NCBI RefSeq assembly: GCF_023242945.1
Contig: NZ_JALKFT010000016.1
Location: 1 to 64,000 of the forward strand
DNA from: Frankia umida
GTDB taxonomy: Bacteria; Actinomycetota; Actinomycetes; Frankiales; Frankiaceae
Direction of reading: 5' to 3'
DNA: 64,000 nucleotides
Each line of letters opens with the position of its first letter. The first letter of the stretch is position 1. Made by a program: the position numbers and the translations under genes. Of this stretch, positions 33,776-42,076 are shown one piece after another. Under the pieces are notes generated by a model. It was not told the DNA's origin. It saw nothing but the letters and a program-made list of their open reading frames with translations, and searched no databases.

Positions 33776-34135
33776 TCAGGCGGAGGGGGTGCTTCCGTTC
33801 GGCGAGACCGCCGCGGCGGACGGCGCGGCGACGGTGGTCGCCACCGGTGCGGCCGGGGCCGGCGCGACGATCACCGGGGCCGCGGCAGGAGAGGCGGCGG
33901 CGGGCGCTGCCACGACAGGAGCTGCCACGACGGGAGCCGGGGGCGAGGTCCGGGCCGGCGCGGCGGAGGCGGTGTCGGCGGGGTGGTCGTCGTCGTGCAG
34001 ACCCTTCACCTCGGACTTGAAGATCCGCAGCGAACGACCGAAGGACCGGGCGGCGTCGGGGAGCCGCTTGGCACCGAAGAGCACCATGACCACCGCGACG
34101 ATGATGAGCAGTTCGGGAACGCCGATGTCTGCCAC
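33776..34135 (-). CDS. tatA: Sec-independent protein translocase subunit TatA
   Basis: 119 aa from GTG 34135 (AGAAGG nine bases upstream). The N-terminal membrane helix and amphipathic helix are exactly TatA: VADIGVPELLIIVAVVMVLF then GAKRLPDAARSFGRSLRIFK, with the F-G-x-x-(R/K)-L-P hinge. It multimerises to form the pore for folded, twin-arginine proteins together with TatC, which is not in the window. The C-terminal 65 residues are Ala/Pro/Val repeats (PVVAAPVVAAPAAASPAAAP), longer than in most TatA proteins. Lone gene. Confidence 0.92.
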   Translation of the reverse strand: MADIGVPELLIIVAVVMVLFGAKRLPDAARSFGRSLRIFKSEVKGLHDDDHPADTASAAPARTSPPAPVVAAPVVAAPAAASPAAAPVIVAPAPAAPVATTVAAPSAAAVSPNGSTPSA

Positions 34136-34240
34136 GACAACCAACCTTCTGCCAGGGTCGGGATGTGACCGGACCGGCCGCCCCGCGACCCGTGGAGGAC
34201 GGCCCTTCACAGCATGGTACGACCGTGCCGTGTCGGCCCG

Positions 34241-34369
34241 TCAGGGCTTGTGGGCGACCAGGCCGTACATGCTGACCTGGGCGTCGGTGGCGATCCGGTC
34301 GGGGTCGCCCTCGGGACGCCACCGGTGCGGCGCGACCAGGCTCGGGTCGATGATCGTGGTGATGGCGGA
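34241..34369 (-). pseudogene. C-terminal remnant of an S-adenosyl methyltransferase (PF04672-like)
   Basis: The minus strand encodes 42 residues ending in a stop: IDPSLVAPHRWRPEGDPDR then ATDAQVSMYGLVAHKP. The pattern D-P-G/S-L-V-x-x-x-x-W-R-P ... Y-G/A-x-V-A/G-R/H-K-P is the C-terminal signature of the SAM methyltransferase family common in actinomycetes (DUF574). An in-frame stop lies immediately upstream (34370-34372), and no SAM-binding domain is present. Lies between tatA and kup. Confidence 0.55.
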
Positions 34370-34546
34370 TCACGACCACCCTGACAGGTTCACCAGGTCG
34401 AAGGCTGTCGGCACGGGCCCCGCGACCGGTGTGACTCGCTGACTGGACGCGGCCCGAGCCCGGAAGGTGCCGCGGGCGGGCGGTAGCGTCCGGGGCGCGG
34501 ATGCCCGGCTTCGGCGCGCCGCGGCCAGCGCCCAGGAAGGACGGTC

Positions 34547-36508
34547 GTGACGGAGCAGCAGTTGACGACGCCGGAGCCGGCACCGACACCGGAGGCCCAT
34601 CCTGGGCAGGGGCGCGACGCGGCTCGGCTGGCGCTGGTCGTCGGCGCGCTCGGTGTGGTGTTCGGGGACATCGGGACCAGCCCGATCTACACCCTTCAGA
34701 CGGTGTTCAACCCGGACGACCCGCATCCCGTCCCGGTCAGCACGGACAACGTGTTCGGTGTGGTGTCCCTGGTGTTCTGGTCCGTCACGATCATCGTCAC
34801 GGTCACCTATGTGCTGCTGGCCATGCGTGCCGACAACGAAGGCGAGGGCGGCATCATGGCCCTGATCACCCTGCTGCGGCGGGTGGGGACAGGAGGGGGT
34901 GGCCGGACCGCCGCCGTCCTGGCGGGGCTGGGCATCTTCGGGGCGGCACTCTTCTTCGGCGACAGCATGATCACACCGGCGATCTCCGTGCTGTCCGCGG
35001 TCGAGGGCATCAGGATCGTGGAGCCGTCGCTCGAAGAGCTGGTCGTGCCGGCCACCGCGGTGATCATCGTGCTGCTGTTTCTCGCGCAGCGGTTGGGCAC
35101 CGCCACGGTCGGCAGGATGTTCGGGCCCGTGATGATCGTGTGGTTCGTGACCATCGGCGCGCTCGGGATGGTCGGCATCGTCGGGCACCCGACCATCCTC
35201 GAGGCGTTGTCGCCGACCTACGCCGCGAGTTTCCTGGTGCACCATTTCGGCACCGCGTTCTTCGCCCTGGCCGCGGTCGTGCTCGCCGTCACCGGAGCCG
35301 AGGCGCTGTACGCCGACATGGGGCACTTCGGCCGACCGGCGATCAGCCGCGCCTGGCTGCTTCTGGTGTTCCCCGCGTGCGTGCTCAGCTACCTCGGCCA
35401 GGGGGCGCTGATCCTCGGCGACCCGGACACCATCAGCGGCCCGTTCTTCCTGCTCGCCCCGGGCTGGGCACGGCTGCCACTCGTCCTGCTGGCCACCGCC
35501 GCGACCGTGATCGCCTCCCAGGCCGTGATCACCGGGGCGTACTCGGTCGCGGCCCAGGCCGCCGAGCTCGGCTATCTGCCTCGGCTGCGGGTCGCCCACA
35601 CCTCGGAGTCCACGATCGGGCAGATCTACGTCCCGTGGATCAACTGGCTGCTGATGGTCTCGGTACTCACGCTCGTCTTCGCGTTCCGTAGCTCGGCGGC
35701 CCTGGCGTTCGCGTTCGGCATGGCGGTGACGGGGACGATCACCATCACCACCCTGCTGTTCGTCTACATCGCCCGGCGGACGTGGCACACGCCGCGGTGG
35801 CTGCTAGGCCTGGGCGCGAGCGTCCTGTTGGTGGTCGACCTGCTGTTCCTCGCGGCCAACCTGACCAAACTCGTCCACGGCGCGTGGCTTCCGCTCCTTA
35901 TCGCGCTGACGGCGTTCACCGTCATGACCACCTGGCAGCGAGGCCGACGGATCGTCACCGCGCAGCGCGAACAGAGCGAGGGGTCGCTGCACGACTTCGT
36001 CGAGCAGCTACGCGTGAACGCGCCGTCCACCGCCCGGGTGCCGGGCGCGGCCGTGTTCCTCAACCGCAGTAAGCAGACCGCGCCGCTGGCACTACGGGCG
36101 AACGTCGAGCACAACCATGTGCGCCACGACCTGGTCCTGATCGTGTCGGTCCAGACCCTGCCGGTACCTCGCGTGCCGGCGAACGAGCGGATCGCCGTCG
36201 ACGATCTGGGCTACACCGACGACGGCATCAGCCACATCACCGCACGGTTCGGCTACATGGAGACGCCCAACGTGCTCGGCGCCCTCAGAACGATCGACCC
36301 GGCCACCGTCGAAGGACGGCAGCTGAACCTGGACCAGGCGTCCTACTTCCTGTCCACAATCGAGCTTCGAAGTGGGAAGGCGCCGACCATGGCCCGCTGG
36401 CGCAAACGCCTGTTCATCGCGACCTCCTACATCACCGCTGACGCCGCCGAACACTTCGGCCTCCCCCGAGACCGCACCGTCATCATGGGCTCACACATCG
36501 AGCTGTAA
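34547..36508 (+). CDS. kup: KUP-family potassium uptake protein
   Basis: 653 aa, full length. GTG 34547 has GGAAGGA six bases upstream. The family signature GALGVVFGDIGTSPIYTLQT opens helix 1; about twelve helices follow to residue 440, including GALFFGDSMITPAISVLSAV-type sequence (here AALFFGDSMITPAISVLSAVEG) and TGAEALYADMGHFGRPAISR. The C-terminal cytoplasmic domain has VPGAAVFLNRSKQTAPLALR and ends at HIEL. Proton-coupled K+ import at the membrane. No c-di-AMP riboswitch is recognisable in the leader. Stands alone on the plus strand. Confidence 0.97.
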   Translation: MTEQQLTTPEPAPTPEAHPGQGRDAARLALVVGALGVVFGDIGTSPIYTLQTVFNPDDPHPVPVSTDNVFGVVSLVFWSVTIIVTVTYVLLAMRADNEGEGGIMALITLLRRVGTGGGGRTAAVLAGLGIFGAALFFGDSMITPAISVLSAVEGIRIVEPSLEELVVPATAVIIVLLFLAQRLGTATVGRMFGPVMIVWFVTIGALGMVGIVGHPTILEALSPTYAASFLVHHFGTAFFALAAVVLAVTGAEALYADMGHFGRPAISRAWLLLVFPACVLSYLGQGALILGDPDTISGPFFLLAPGWARLPLVLLATAATVIASQAVITGAYSVAAQAAELGYLPRLRVAHTSESTIGQIYVPWINWLLMVSVLTLVFAFRSSAALAFAFGMAVTGTITITTLLFVYIARRTWHTPRWLLGLGASVLLVVDLLFLAANLTKLVHGAWLPLLIALTAFTVMTTWQRGRRIVTAQREQSEGSLHDFVEQLRVNAPSTARVPGAAVFLNRSKQTAPLALRANVEHNHVRHDLVLIVSVQTLPVPRVPANERIAVDDLGYTDDGISHITARFGYMETPNVLGALRTIDPATVEGRQLNLDQASYFLSTIELRSGKAPTMARWRKRLFIATSYITADAAEHFGLPRDRTVIMGSHIEL

Positions 36509-36646
36509 CGGGCGGCAACGAGGTGGGGTCCGCACCAGCCACCTCCGCACAACACCCGTCTCTGTCGTTTCGCCGCTGCCCCCGACCAGGACCCGGCTAC
36601 CGGAGCACAGCGGCTTTCCGCCGTCCGCCACCCCGGATGCGGGATC

Positions 36647-37984
36647 ATGACGATGCCGTCGCCACCGAACCGGCGCGGCGGGACCACGGGAGGCGCTCTG
36701 GACGGCGGTGACGGCGGTGTCAGCGGTGTCGGCGGCGACAAGGGGCTCGGCGGCCTCGAGGCTCTCGGGGCGGTGCGGATCGCCGCGCTGGTGCGGGAGG
36801 GGATCTGGTCGGCGTGGGAGGTGACCGGCGACGCCCTGGCGCGCATCCGGGTGGCCGACGAGGAGCTGCGGGCGTTTCGCGAGCTGTGGCCCAGGGCTGC
36901 CCGGGCGGCGGCCCTGGAGGTGGACCGTCGGCTGCGTGCCGGGCAGTACCTGCCGCTCGCCGGTGTGCCGCTGGGCGTCAAGGCCAGTGAGGGACGCGAC
37001 GCCGAGCAGACCCGGCGGCTGGTCGCGGCGGGATGTGTGCCGGTGGGGGCCACGGCGGTGCCGGGGCCGGGAACCGCCTGGCAGACCTGGGGGCACACCG
37101 ACCGCGGCCCCACCCGCAACCCGCATGATCCGACGTGGAGCCCGGGGGGTTCGTCGGCCGGATCCGCGGCGGCGGTGGCCGCCGGTCTCGTCCCGCTGGC
37201 CACCGGCAGCGACGGTGCCGGTTCGGTGCGTATCCCGGCCGCCTGGTGCGCGGTGCTGGGCCTCAAACTCACCACCGGACGGCTTCCCGCCCGCGACCGC
37301 GCCGGTCTGACCGCCCCCGGCGCGCTGGCCCGCCACCCCGCCGACCTCGCCGCCTACCTCGACGCCCTCCGTGTCTTCCCGCCCGACCGCTCCCCGCCCG
37401 GCCTCTCCCCGCCTGGCCTGTCCTGGCCCGTCCCGGATGGTGAGGGTGTCGCGCGGGGTGGGCGGCCGCTGCGGGTGGCCTGGTCGTCCACGCTGGGTTT
37501 CGCCCGCACGGACGCCCCGATCGCCGCCGCCGCCCGCGCCCACCTCGACCGTCTCGCCGCCGCGGGCGCCCTGGTCACGACCGGCGCCACCGTCGACCTG
37601 CCCGATCCGCAGGCCTGCTGGCTGGCCCTGCGCAGGCCCCCCACCCACGCTCCCCCCGGCTGGGATCCGGGCGGGACGCGGGCGGCGTCACAGCGGGCGT
37701 TGGCGGTGCTGTTCGCCGACCATGATCTGCTGGCCACCCCGACGACCCCCCACCCCCCGCATGGCCACGCCGGCCCCGGGCCGGCGATGAGCGTCGCGCT
37801 GACCTGGGCGTTCAACCTCACCGGTCATCCCGCCCTGAGCCTCCCCGCCGGATGGACCGATGCCGGTCACCCCGTCGGCCTCCAGCTGGTCGCCCGCCCC
37901 GGCCACGAGGCCGACCTGCTCACCGTCGCCCAGGCCGGCGAGCACCTCACCGTCCGGGCGAGACCGCCGGCGCGACACGGCTGA
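36647..37984 (+). CDS. Amidase signature family protein
   Basis: 445 aa. Catalytic triad of the amidase-signature family is intact: Lys112 in VPLGVKAS, the cis-Ser at about 170 in SPGGSSAGSAAAVAAG, and nucleophile Ser193 in TGSDGAGSVRIPA. The C-terminal half is shortened compared with GatA (the region after LARHPADLAAYLDALR carries a Pro-rich repeat PPGLSPPGLSWPV), but the final FNLTGHPALSLPAGWTDAGH and PVGLQLVARPGHEADLL block is typical. Hydrolyses an amide; substrate unknown. Not tRNA amidotransferase, since gatC and gatB are absent. The Gly-rich first 35 residues probably do not belong to the fold, so a later start is possible. Confidence 0.88.
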   Translation: MTMPSPPNRRGGTTGGALDGGDGGVSGVGGDKGLGGLEALGAVRIAALVREGIWSAWEVTGDALARIRVADEELRAFRELWPRAARAAALEVDRRLRAGQYLPLAGVPLGVKASEGRDAEQTRRLVAAGCVPVGATAVPGPGTAWQTWGHTDRGPTRNPHDPTWSPGGSSAGSAAAVAAGLVPLATGSDGAGSVRIPAAWCAVLGLKLTTGRLPARDRAGLTAPGALARHPADLAAYLDALRVFPPDRSPPGLSPPGLSWPVPDGEGVARGGRPLRVAWSSTLGFARTDAPIAAAARAHLDRLAAAGALVTTGATVDLPDPQACWLALRRPPTHAPPGWDPGGTRAASQRALAVLFADHDLLATPTTPHPPHGHAGPGPAMSVALTWAFNLTGHPALSLPAGWTDAGHPVGLQLVARPGHEADLLTVAQAGEHLTVRARPPARHG

Positions 37985-38162
37985 CCGGCTGGTCGCCTGG
38001 GTGACCCGCCGGTCAGCCGCGCGGAACGCCTGTCGCCCAGCGGACGGTGAAGGTCGGGTTTGTGCCGGCCGCGACGGCGGGTACACCGAGATCCATCAAG
38101 ACGTCGATCATCGTCCCGGCCCCCTCGGTGCGGGTGGTCCGCAGAACTCGGAGGTCCCTGCC

Positions 38163-38444
38163 ATGGTCTGGACTCTCATCACGTGGATCGTGCTCGGTCT
38201 GGTCGCCGGCGCGCTGGCCCGGCTGCTCGTGCCGGGGCGGGACCCGATGAGCGTTCCCGCGACGATCCTGCTCGGCGTGGTCGGCTCGTTCGTCGGCGGA
38301 TTCCTCGGCTACGTCCTGTTCGACAAGGATCTCGGTGAGGGCGCGCTGCAGCCCTCCGGCATCATCGGCTCGATCCTGGGTGCCATCGTCGTCGTGCTGA
38401 TCTGGCGTGCCGTCGGTGGCCGCGACCGCGCCCTGCGCCGCTGA
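38163..38444 (+). CDS. GlsB/YeaQ/YmgE family stress-response membrane protein
   Basis: 93 aa, ATG 38163 with GGAGG eight bases upstream. Three hydrophobic helices with the Gly-rich signature: LITWIVLGLVAGALARLLVP, then PATILLGVVGSFVGGFLGYV and GIIGSILGAIVVVLIWRAVG, with G-R-D-P-M between. Small transglycosylase-associated-family membrane proteins are often induced in stress; molecular role unknown. Longer upstream frame is a shadow of the amidase. Confidence 0.9.
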   Translation: MVWTLITWIVLGLVAGALARLLVPGRDPMSVPATILLGVVGSFVGGFLGYVLFDKDLGEGALQPSGIIGSILGAIVVVLIWRAVGGRDRALRR

Positions 38445-38528
38445 CCGGCGACCCCCGCCCGCCGGCGGCCCCGGCCAGCGCCCCGCCCAATGTCAGGACG
38501 AGGTAGGTCAGCCGACACCGCGACGGGG

Positions 38529-39521
38529 TCAGCCGAGAGGGACGCGGGCGTAGGTGATGTCGTGGCCCTGGTCGTCGCTCATGTACAGCGCGACCTGGGA
38601 GTCGGGGACGGTGTCCGGGACGTTCTCCACGGTGTCGAGCAGCGTGTAGGTGCTCGCGCCGGCGGGAATCTGTTTGCCGCCCGGGTCTGTCTGCGAGTCG
38701 ACCTGATGGACGCTCATCGCGCACTGGTCGTCGCCGCCGCCCGCGAGGCTGCTAAACGGAGAGTCGCATCCGCCGGATGCGTCGCTCACCAGGGTCCGTG
38801 CCACGTCGATCTCATCGATGCCTCCCCCGCCGGTCACGACAGGCAGGGGAGCGGGACGGTCGGTCTGGACGTTGGACACCTCGGCGAGGAACAACAGCTT
38901 GTGGTAGCCGGGCGGCGCGCTGTCGCCGACGACGGTGACCGTGTGGACCATGACCGCCCGGACACGGTAGGAGAAGCCTCGGCGGGTGAACGTGGCCCAC
39001 GAGGCGTTCTCCAGCCTCCGGCTGGCCGTTTCCTGGACCGTGGTGTCGGCGAGGTCTCCGACGATCGGGCCCGTGCCGACCGGCGTCCGGCTCGAGGGTG
39101 CGGTCGTGGTGGGGCCGGAAGGAAGCACGGGTTGAGGCTGCGCGGAGGTGGATGTCGACCGCCGAGAGGTCGTCACCGACGCGGCCGGGTCCTTCGACCC
39201 GCGGGTGGAGAGTACGACCGCAACGATGACCGCCACCGCGAGCACCACGGCGCCGGCAGCGATCAGCAGGGCGAGTGGCTGGCGCCGAGCGTTCGCGGTC
39301 TCCGCGGCGCGGATCAGGTTGTCCACTCCGTACCCCGTGACGAGAACCGCCACAGGCGGTGGCGGGGCGTCGGCCAGCAACGCGCGCAGGGAGTGCAGGC
39401 CTCCCGCCCGGTCGGTACGCAGTTGGGCCAGCACGGCGCGTCCTTGCCAGCTGCTGTCCAGTGCGTCCCGCAGCGCCGTCCACAACTGCCCAGCGTCAGG
39501 AGCGGCGGCCACGCTATCCAT
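38529..39521 (-). CDS. Single-pass membrane protein with extracytoplasmic domain
   Basis: 330 aa from ATG 39521, with AGGCGGG six bases upstream (ATG 39539 is the alternative). The cytoplasmic N-terminal part (about 80 residues, helical: LWTALRDALDSSWQGRAVLA) is followed by a membrane helix at about 87-105 (PLALLIAAGAVVLAVAVIVA), a Ser/Thr/Pro linker, and an outer beta-rich domain (AVMVHTVTVVGDSAPPGYHK, PAGASTYTLLDTVENVPDTV) that resembles the Telobox/DUF4352-type immunoglobulin-like domains, with two Cys at GGCDSP and DQCAMS that could form a disulfide. Function unknown. Codon bias good. Confidence 0.75.
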   Translation of the reverse strand: MDSVAAAPDAGQLWTALRDALDSSWQGRAVLAQLRTDRAGGLHSLRALLADAPPPPVAVLVTGYGVDNLIRAAETANARRQPLALLIAAGAVVLAVAVIVAVVLSTRGSKDPAASVTTSRRSTSTSAQPQPVLPSGPTTTAPSSRTPVGTGPIVGDLADTTVQETASRRLENASWATFTRRGFSYRVRAVMVHTVTVVGDSAPPGYHKLLFLAEVSNVQTDRPAPLPVVTGGGGIDEIDVARTLVSDASGGCDSPFSSLAGGGDDQCAMSVHQVDSQTDPGGKQIPAGASTYTLLDTVENVPDTVPDSQVALYMSDDQGHDITYARVPLG

Positions 39522-39601
39522 TACCTGCCCGCCTGTCATGGAGTGGAGTCATTCGGGTAGTTTTACCACTCACTGTTTGCAGCTGTACCTCTTCCGTCGC
39601 A

Positions 39602-39745
39602 CTGAAGACGATCCTTGAGCGCAGCCCGTCACTCGCCGTGACCGCGGCCCACGTCGCCGCCTTCGCCGAGATGCTCGTCGAATGCCACGGCGACCGCCTC
39701 GACGCCTGGATCAGCGCCGTCGAGAGCGCCAGATCCAGGGGAAAC
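39602..39745 (+). pseudogene. ISL3-family transposase remnant (C-terminal)
   Basis: About 48 codons read LKTILERSPSLAVTAAHVAA then FAEMLVECHGDRLDAWISAV. The pattern A-T/A-x-x-H-V-x-x-F-A-x-M-x-x-x-x-x-G-x-x-L-x-x-W is the segment just before the final catalytic part of ISL3 transposases. Neither the DDE core nor inverted repeats remain, and the frame ends at 39793 after unrelated sequence. Decayed insertion sequence. Confidence 0.7.
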
Positions 39746-39905
39746 GCTCATAGCCGGTGTTCTCCCGCGCCGATCGTGGCCGTTTCGCGGTGACGGGCGG
39801 GGAACATCCCCGGTCGCGAGGGTCGTCCGTGGGCGGGCGATCGTGGTGGTCGGTGGGGCGGGCTCGCACGGACGGTGAGCGTCTGGCGCCCTACTCTTGG
39901 ATCCC

Positions 39906-40643
39906 GTGCGGACATTCACGGTGCGGCTGATCTCGGCGCGGGCGGCGGCGCGGGCGAACGCCGCCATGATCACCGCCGGGATGCTGCTGGTACTGACCCT
40001 GGCCGGCTGCGGCGGTCACGACGCCGACGATCAGGACGCCCGCGACCGACCGGTGGCCATCACCGAGATCACCCCCACGGCCACGGCGAGCCGTTCCACT
40101 CCCACTCCCACCGCGTCGCGTGCGGCGTCGCGTGCGGCGACGGCTGGGGCGTCGACGCGTCCCGGGTCGGCGGCGGGTCTGGTGGGGGCCGGGGCGGCGG
40201 CGGGGGGCCGGCCGTACTGCGGGGCGAGCAGGGACGTCGAGGAGATCGTCGTCGAATCGTGGTCGTCGGGGGCGTTCCGGGTGTCGCTGCGCCCGACGGT
40301 GGCCTCCCGCAAGGCGCCGCGGACGGCGACGACGCAGGTGCTGTGGTCGGCGATCGGTGCCTGCGTGCCCGGGGTCGGTACCGCCGCGTCCGCCGAGAGC
40401 CTGCACCAGCAGCTGGCCTGCCATCAGGCGCTGGCCCAAATCCGTTCCGGCGACGGCTACGCCACCGGTGACACCTACGACCTGGAGAGCTGGCGTCCAC
40501 CGATGACCCCGAACAGTTTCCCCACCTGGATCTCCACCCGGTGCGGCAACACGCTGGGCACCGACCCGGCCGGCGGCCCGGCCCGGGTCTACCGTCCCGA
40601 CGGCGTCGCCGCGCGCTACCCCGTCCGCGGCGAGCACGGCTGA
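39906..40643 (+). CDS. Putative lipoprotein
   Basis: 245 aa from GTG 39906; TACTCT eight bases upstream acts as -10 of a leaderless transcript. Signal peptide of lipoprotein type: AAMITAGMLLVLTLAGC, lipobox L-A-G-C with Cys35. A Thr/Ala/Ser-rich spacer (about 50-105) links to a folded part from about 106: YCGASRDVEEIVVESW, four Cys in total that could pair. I do not recognise the C-terminal domain. Anchored outside the cytoplasmic membrane. A TTG at 39897 is also in frame. Confidence 0.7.
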   Translation: MRTFTVRLISARAAARANAAMITAGMLLVLTLAGCGGHDADDQDARDRPVAITEITPTATASRSTPTPTASRAASRAATAGASTRPGSAAGLVGAGAAAGGRPYCGASRDVEEIVVESWSSGAFRVSLRPTVASRKAPRTATTQVLWSAIGACVPGVGTAASAESLHQQLACHQALAQIRSGDGYATGDTYDLESWRPPMTPNSFPTWISTRCGNTLGTDPAGGPARVYRPDGVAARYPVRGEHG

Positions 40644-40798
40644 CCCACCCGGACACCGTGATCCACACACCGTGATCCACAGCGGGTCCGGCGGGGGTGG
40701 TGGGGGCGGCGGGACGCTCGACGAAAGTGCGCTCGGGGGTGCCACCCCGACGCTCCCCCACCGCCTCGGAGATCAACAGCCGGTTATGATCCGCCGCC

Positions 40799-41560
40799 AT
40801 GAGCGCGACTCCCGACGACGATCGGACCCTGCCGGAGCAGGATCACCCGCAGCGCGATCTGCCGGTCTCCGGGCGGGCGGAGAAGGCCAGCAGACGGCCC
40901 GGATGGGACGAGGCCGACCTGACCCGGACCCGTGACGCCTACGACGCGGTCGCCGATCTCTACGCCGACATGTTCGCCGGCCAGCTCCCGCGACGACCCC
41001 TCGAACGTGCGATGTTCGCCGCGTTCGCCGAACTCGTCGCCGAGCACACCGCGGCCACGGGTAGCCCCGGGCTGGTCGCCGATGTGGGCTGCGGTCCCGG
41101 TCACATCACCGCCCACCTGCACGGTCTGGGGGTGGCCGCGGTCGGCCTCGACCTGTCCTCGGCGATGATCGAACGGGCCCGCCGGGACCATCCGCACCTG
41201 TCGTTCGAGGTCGGTCTCATGCATCGGCTCGGTTTCGGCGCGCAGACCCTGTCGGGGATCGTCGCCTGGTTCTCGATGATCCACCTGCCGCCCGGGGCCG
41301 TCCCGCAGCTGTTCGCCGAGTTCCGCCGGGTGCTGGCGCCGGGCGGACAGCTGCTGCTGGCGTTCCAGACCACCGAGGTCACCGACACCGAGCCCCAGTC
41401 GCACGCCCACCGGGTCGCCCCCTCTCACCGCTGGCCCCCCGACCGTGTCGCCCTGCTGCTGCGCCGGGCCGGTTTCGTCGAGACCGCCCGGCTGCTGCGC
41501 GACGCCGACGACCTCGACGCCCTGCCCAGCGCCGTCCTGCTCGCCCGCGCCCGCGCCTGA
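40799..41560 (+). CDS. Class I SAM-dependent methyltransferase
   Basis: 253 aa; the -10 TATGAT is eight bases upstream of ATG 40799, so probably leaderless. Motif I LVADVGCGPGHITAHL, the post-I acidic strand AVGLDLSSAMIERAR, motif II GIVAWFSMIHLPP and motif III EFRRVLAPGGQLLLAFQT are all present, as in type 11 methyltransferases. N-terminal TRDAYDAVADLYADMF is the usual helix before the fold. Substrate unknown; cytoplasmic. Convergent with the lipase gene after a repeat-filled 512-base gap. Confidence 0.9.
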   Translation: MSATPDDDRTLPEQDHPQRDLPVSGRAEKASRRPGWDEADLTRTRDAYDAVADLYADMFAGQLPRRPLERAMFAAFAELVAEHTAATGSPGLVADVGCGPGHITAHLHGLGVAAVGLDLSSAMIERARRDHPHLSFEVGLMHRLGFGAQTLSGIVAWFSMIHLPPGAVPQLFAEFRRVLAPGGQLLLAFQTTEVTDTEPQSHAHRVAPSHRWPPDRVALLLRRAGFVETARLLRDADDLDALPSAVLLARARA

Positions 41561-41766
41561 GCCCCGTCCGAAGAGGAGCCCCGCTCGAACCTGCCCCGTC
41601 CGAACCTGCCCCGTCCGAACCTGAGCCTCGCTCAAAGAAAAGCGGCTCTGCGTCCTTCGCCACGCCTCGGCGGGATCGCCCCATCCGGGGCGTCCTCGGT
41701 GTCCTCGGCCTTGTGGTTCGAGCGTGGACGCCGCGCCCGGTCGCCGAGGCGCACGTGCCGCCCTGC

Positions 41767-41807
41767 CGAGGCGGCCTCGGCGAGGCGGACGTGCCGAGGC
41801 CGCCTCG
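41767..41807. repeat. GC-rich stem-loop
   Basis: CGAGGCGGCCTCGG (41767-41780) and CCGAGGCCGCCTCG (41794-41807) pair perfectly over 14 bp with a 13-base loop. Located just before repeat copy 2; may end transcription of the methyltransferase gene. Confidence 0.6.
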
Positions 41808-41826
41808 CCGAGGCGGATGCGCCGCC

Positions 41827-41903
41827 ATGCCGAGGGTTGTGCGGTGGCATGCCGAGGGTTGTGCGGAAAACGAGGCCCTCGATTCCCGAACAACCCTCGG
41901 CAT
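41827..41903 (+). repeat. 77-bp imperfect palindromic repeat, copy 2
   Basis: ATGCCGAGGGTTGTGCGG starts at 41827 and again at 41849; the inverted CCGAACAACCCTCGGCAT is at 41886-41903, with an ACGAGGCCCTCG centre. Same length and spacing as copies 1 and 3. Confidence 0.9.
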
Positions 41904-41990
41904 GCGGGCGACCGGCGACCGGCGGGCGAGCCGGCTCGCGGCCACGCCCGGCCGTGACGGACGGGAGCGGACGACGACCCCAGTCGTGAC

Positions 41991-42076
41991 GGACGGGAGT
42001 CGATGGCGACGGTCAGCGACGGACGGGAGTCGATGGCGACGGTCAGCGACGGACGGGAGTCGATGGCGACGGTCAG
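41991..42076. repeat. 30-bp tandem repeat, 2.9 copies
   Basis: GGACGGGAGTCGATGGCGAC plus GGTCAGCGAC repeats at 41991, 42021 and 42051. The third copy supplies the stop codon (42073-42075) of the lipase gene on the minus strand. No spacers of varying sequence, so not CRISPR. Confidence 0.9.

Larger units (their letters stand above)
41561..42072. other. Repeat-filled intergenic region
   Basis: 512 bases between convergent genes. It holds, in order, a 15-bp direct repeat (CGTCCGAACCTGCCC, about 41590-41622), a stem-loop at 41767-41807, the 77-bp repeat at 41827-41903, and a 30-bp tandem repeat at 41991-42076. No gene is supported. Confidence 0.75.

Noticed and set aside
33372..34442. 356-codon plus-strand frame over the tatA region
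   Set aside because: Arg/Thr/Gly noise antisense to tatA, no ribosome site or domain.
34370..34546. c-di-AMP (ydaO-type) riboswitch upstream of kup
   Set aside because: The conserved ydaO sequence blocks are not seen; only a plain leader with a ribosome site.
41991..42076. CRISPR array
   Set aside because: Units are contiguous without variable spacers and there are only three; no cas genes in the window.
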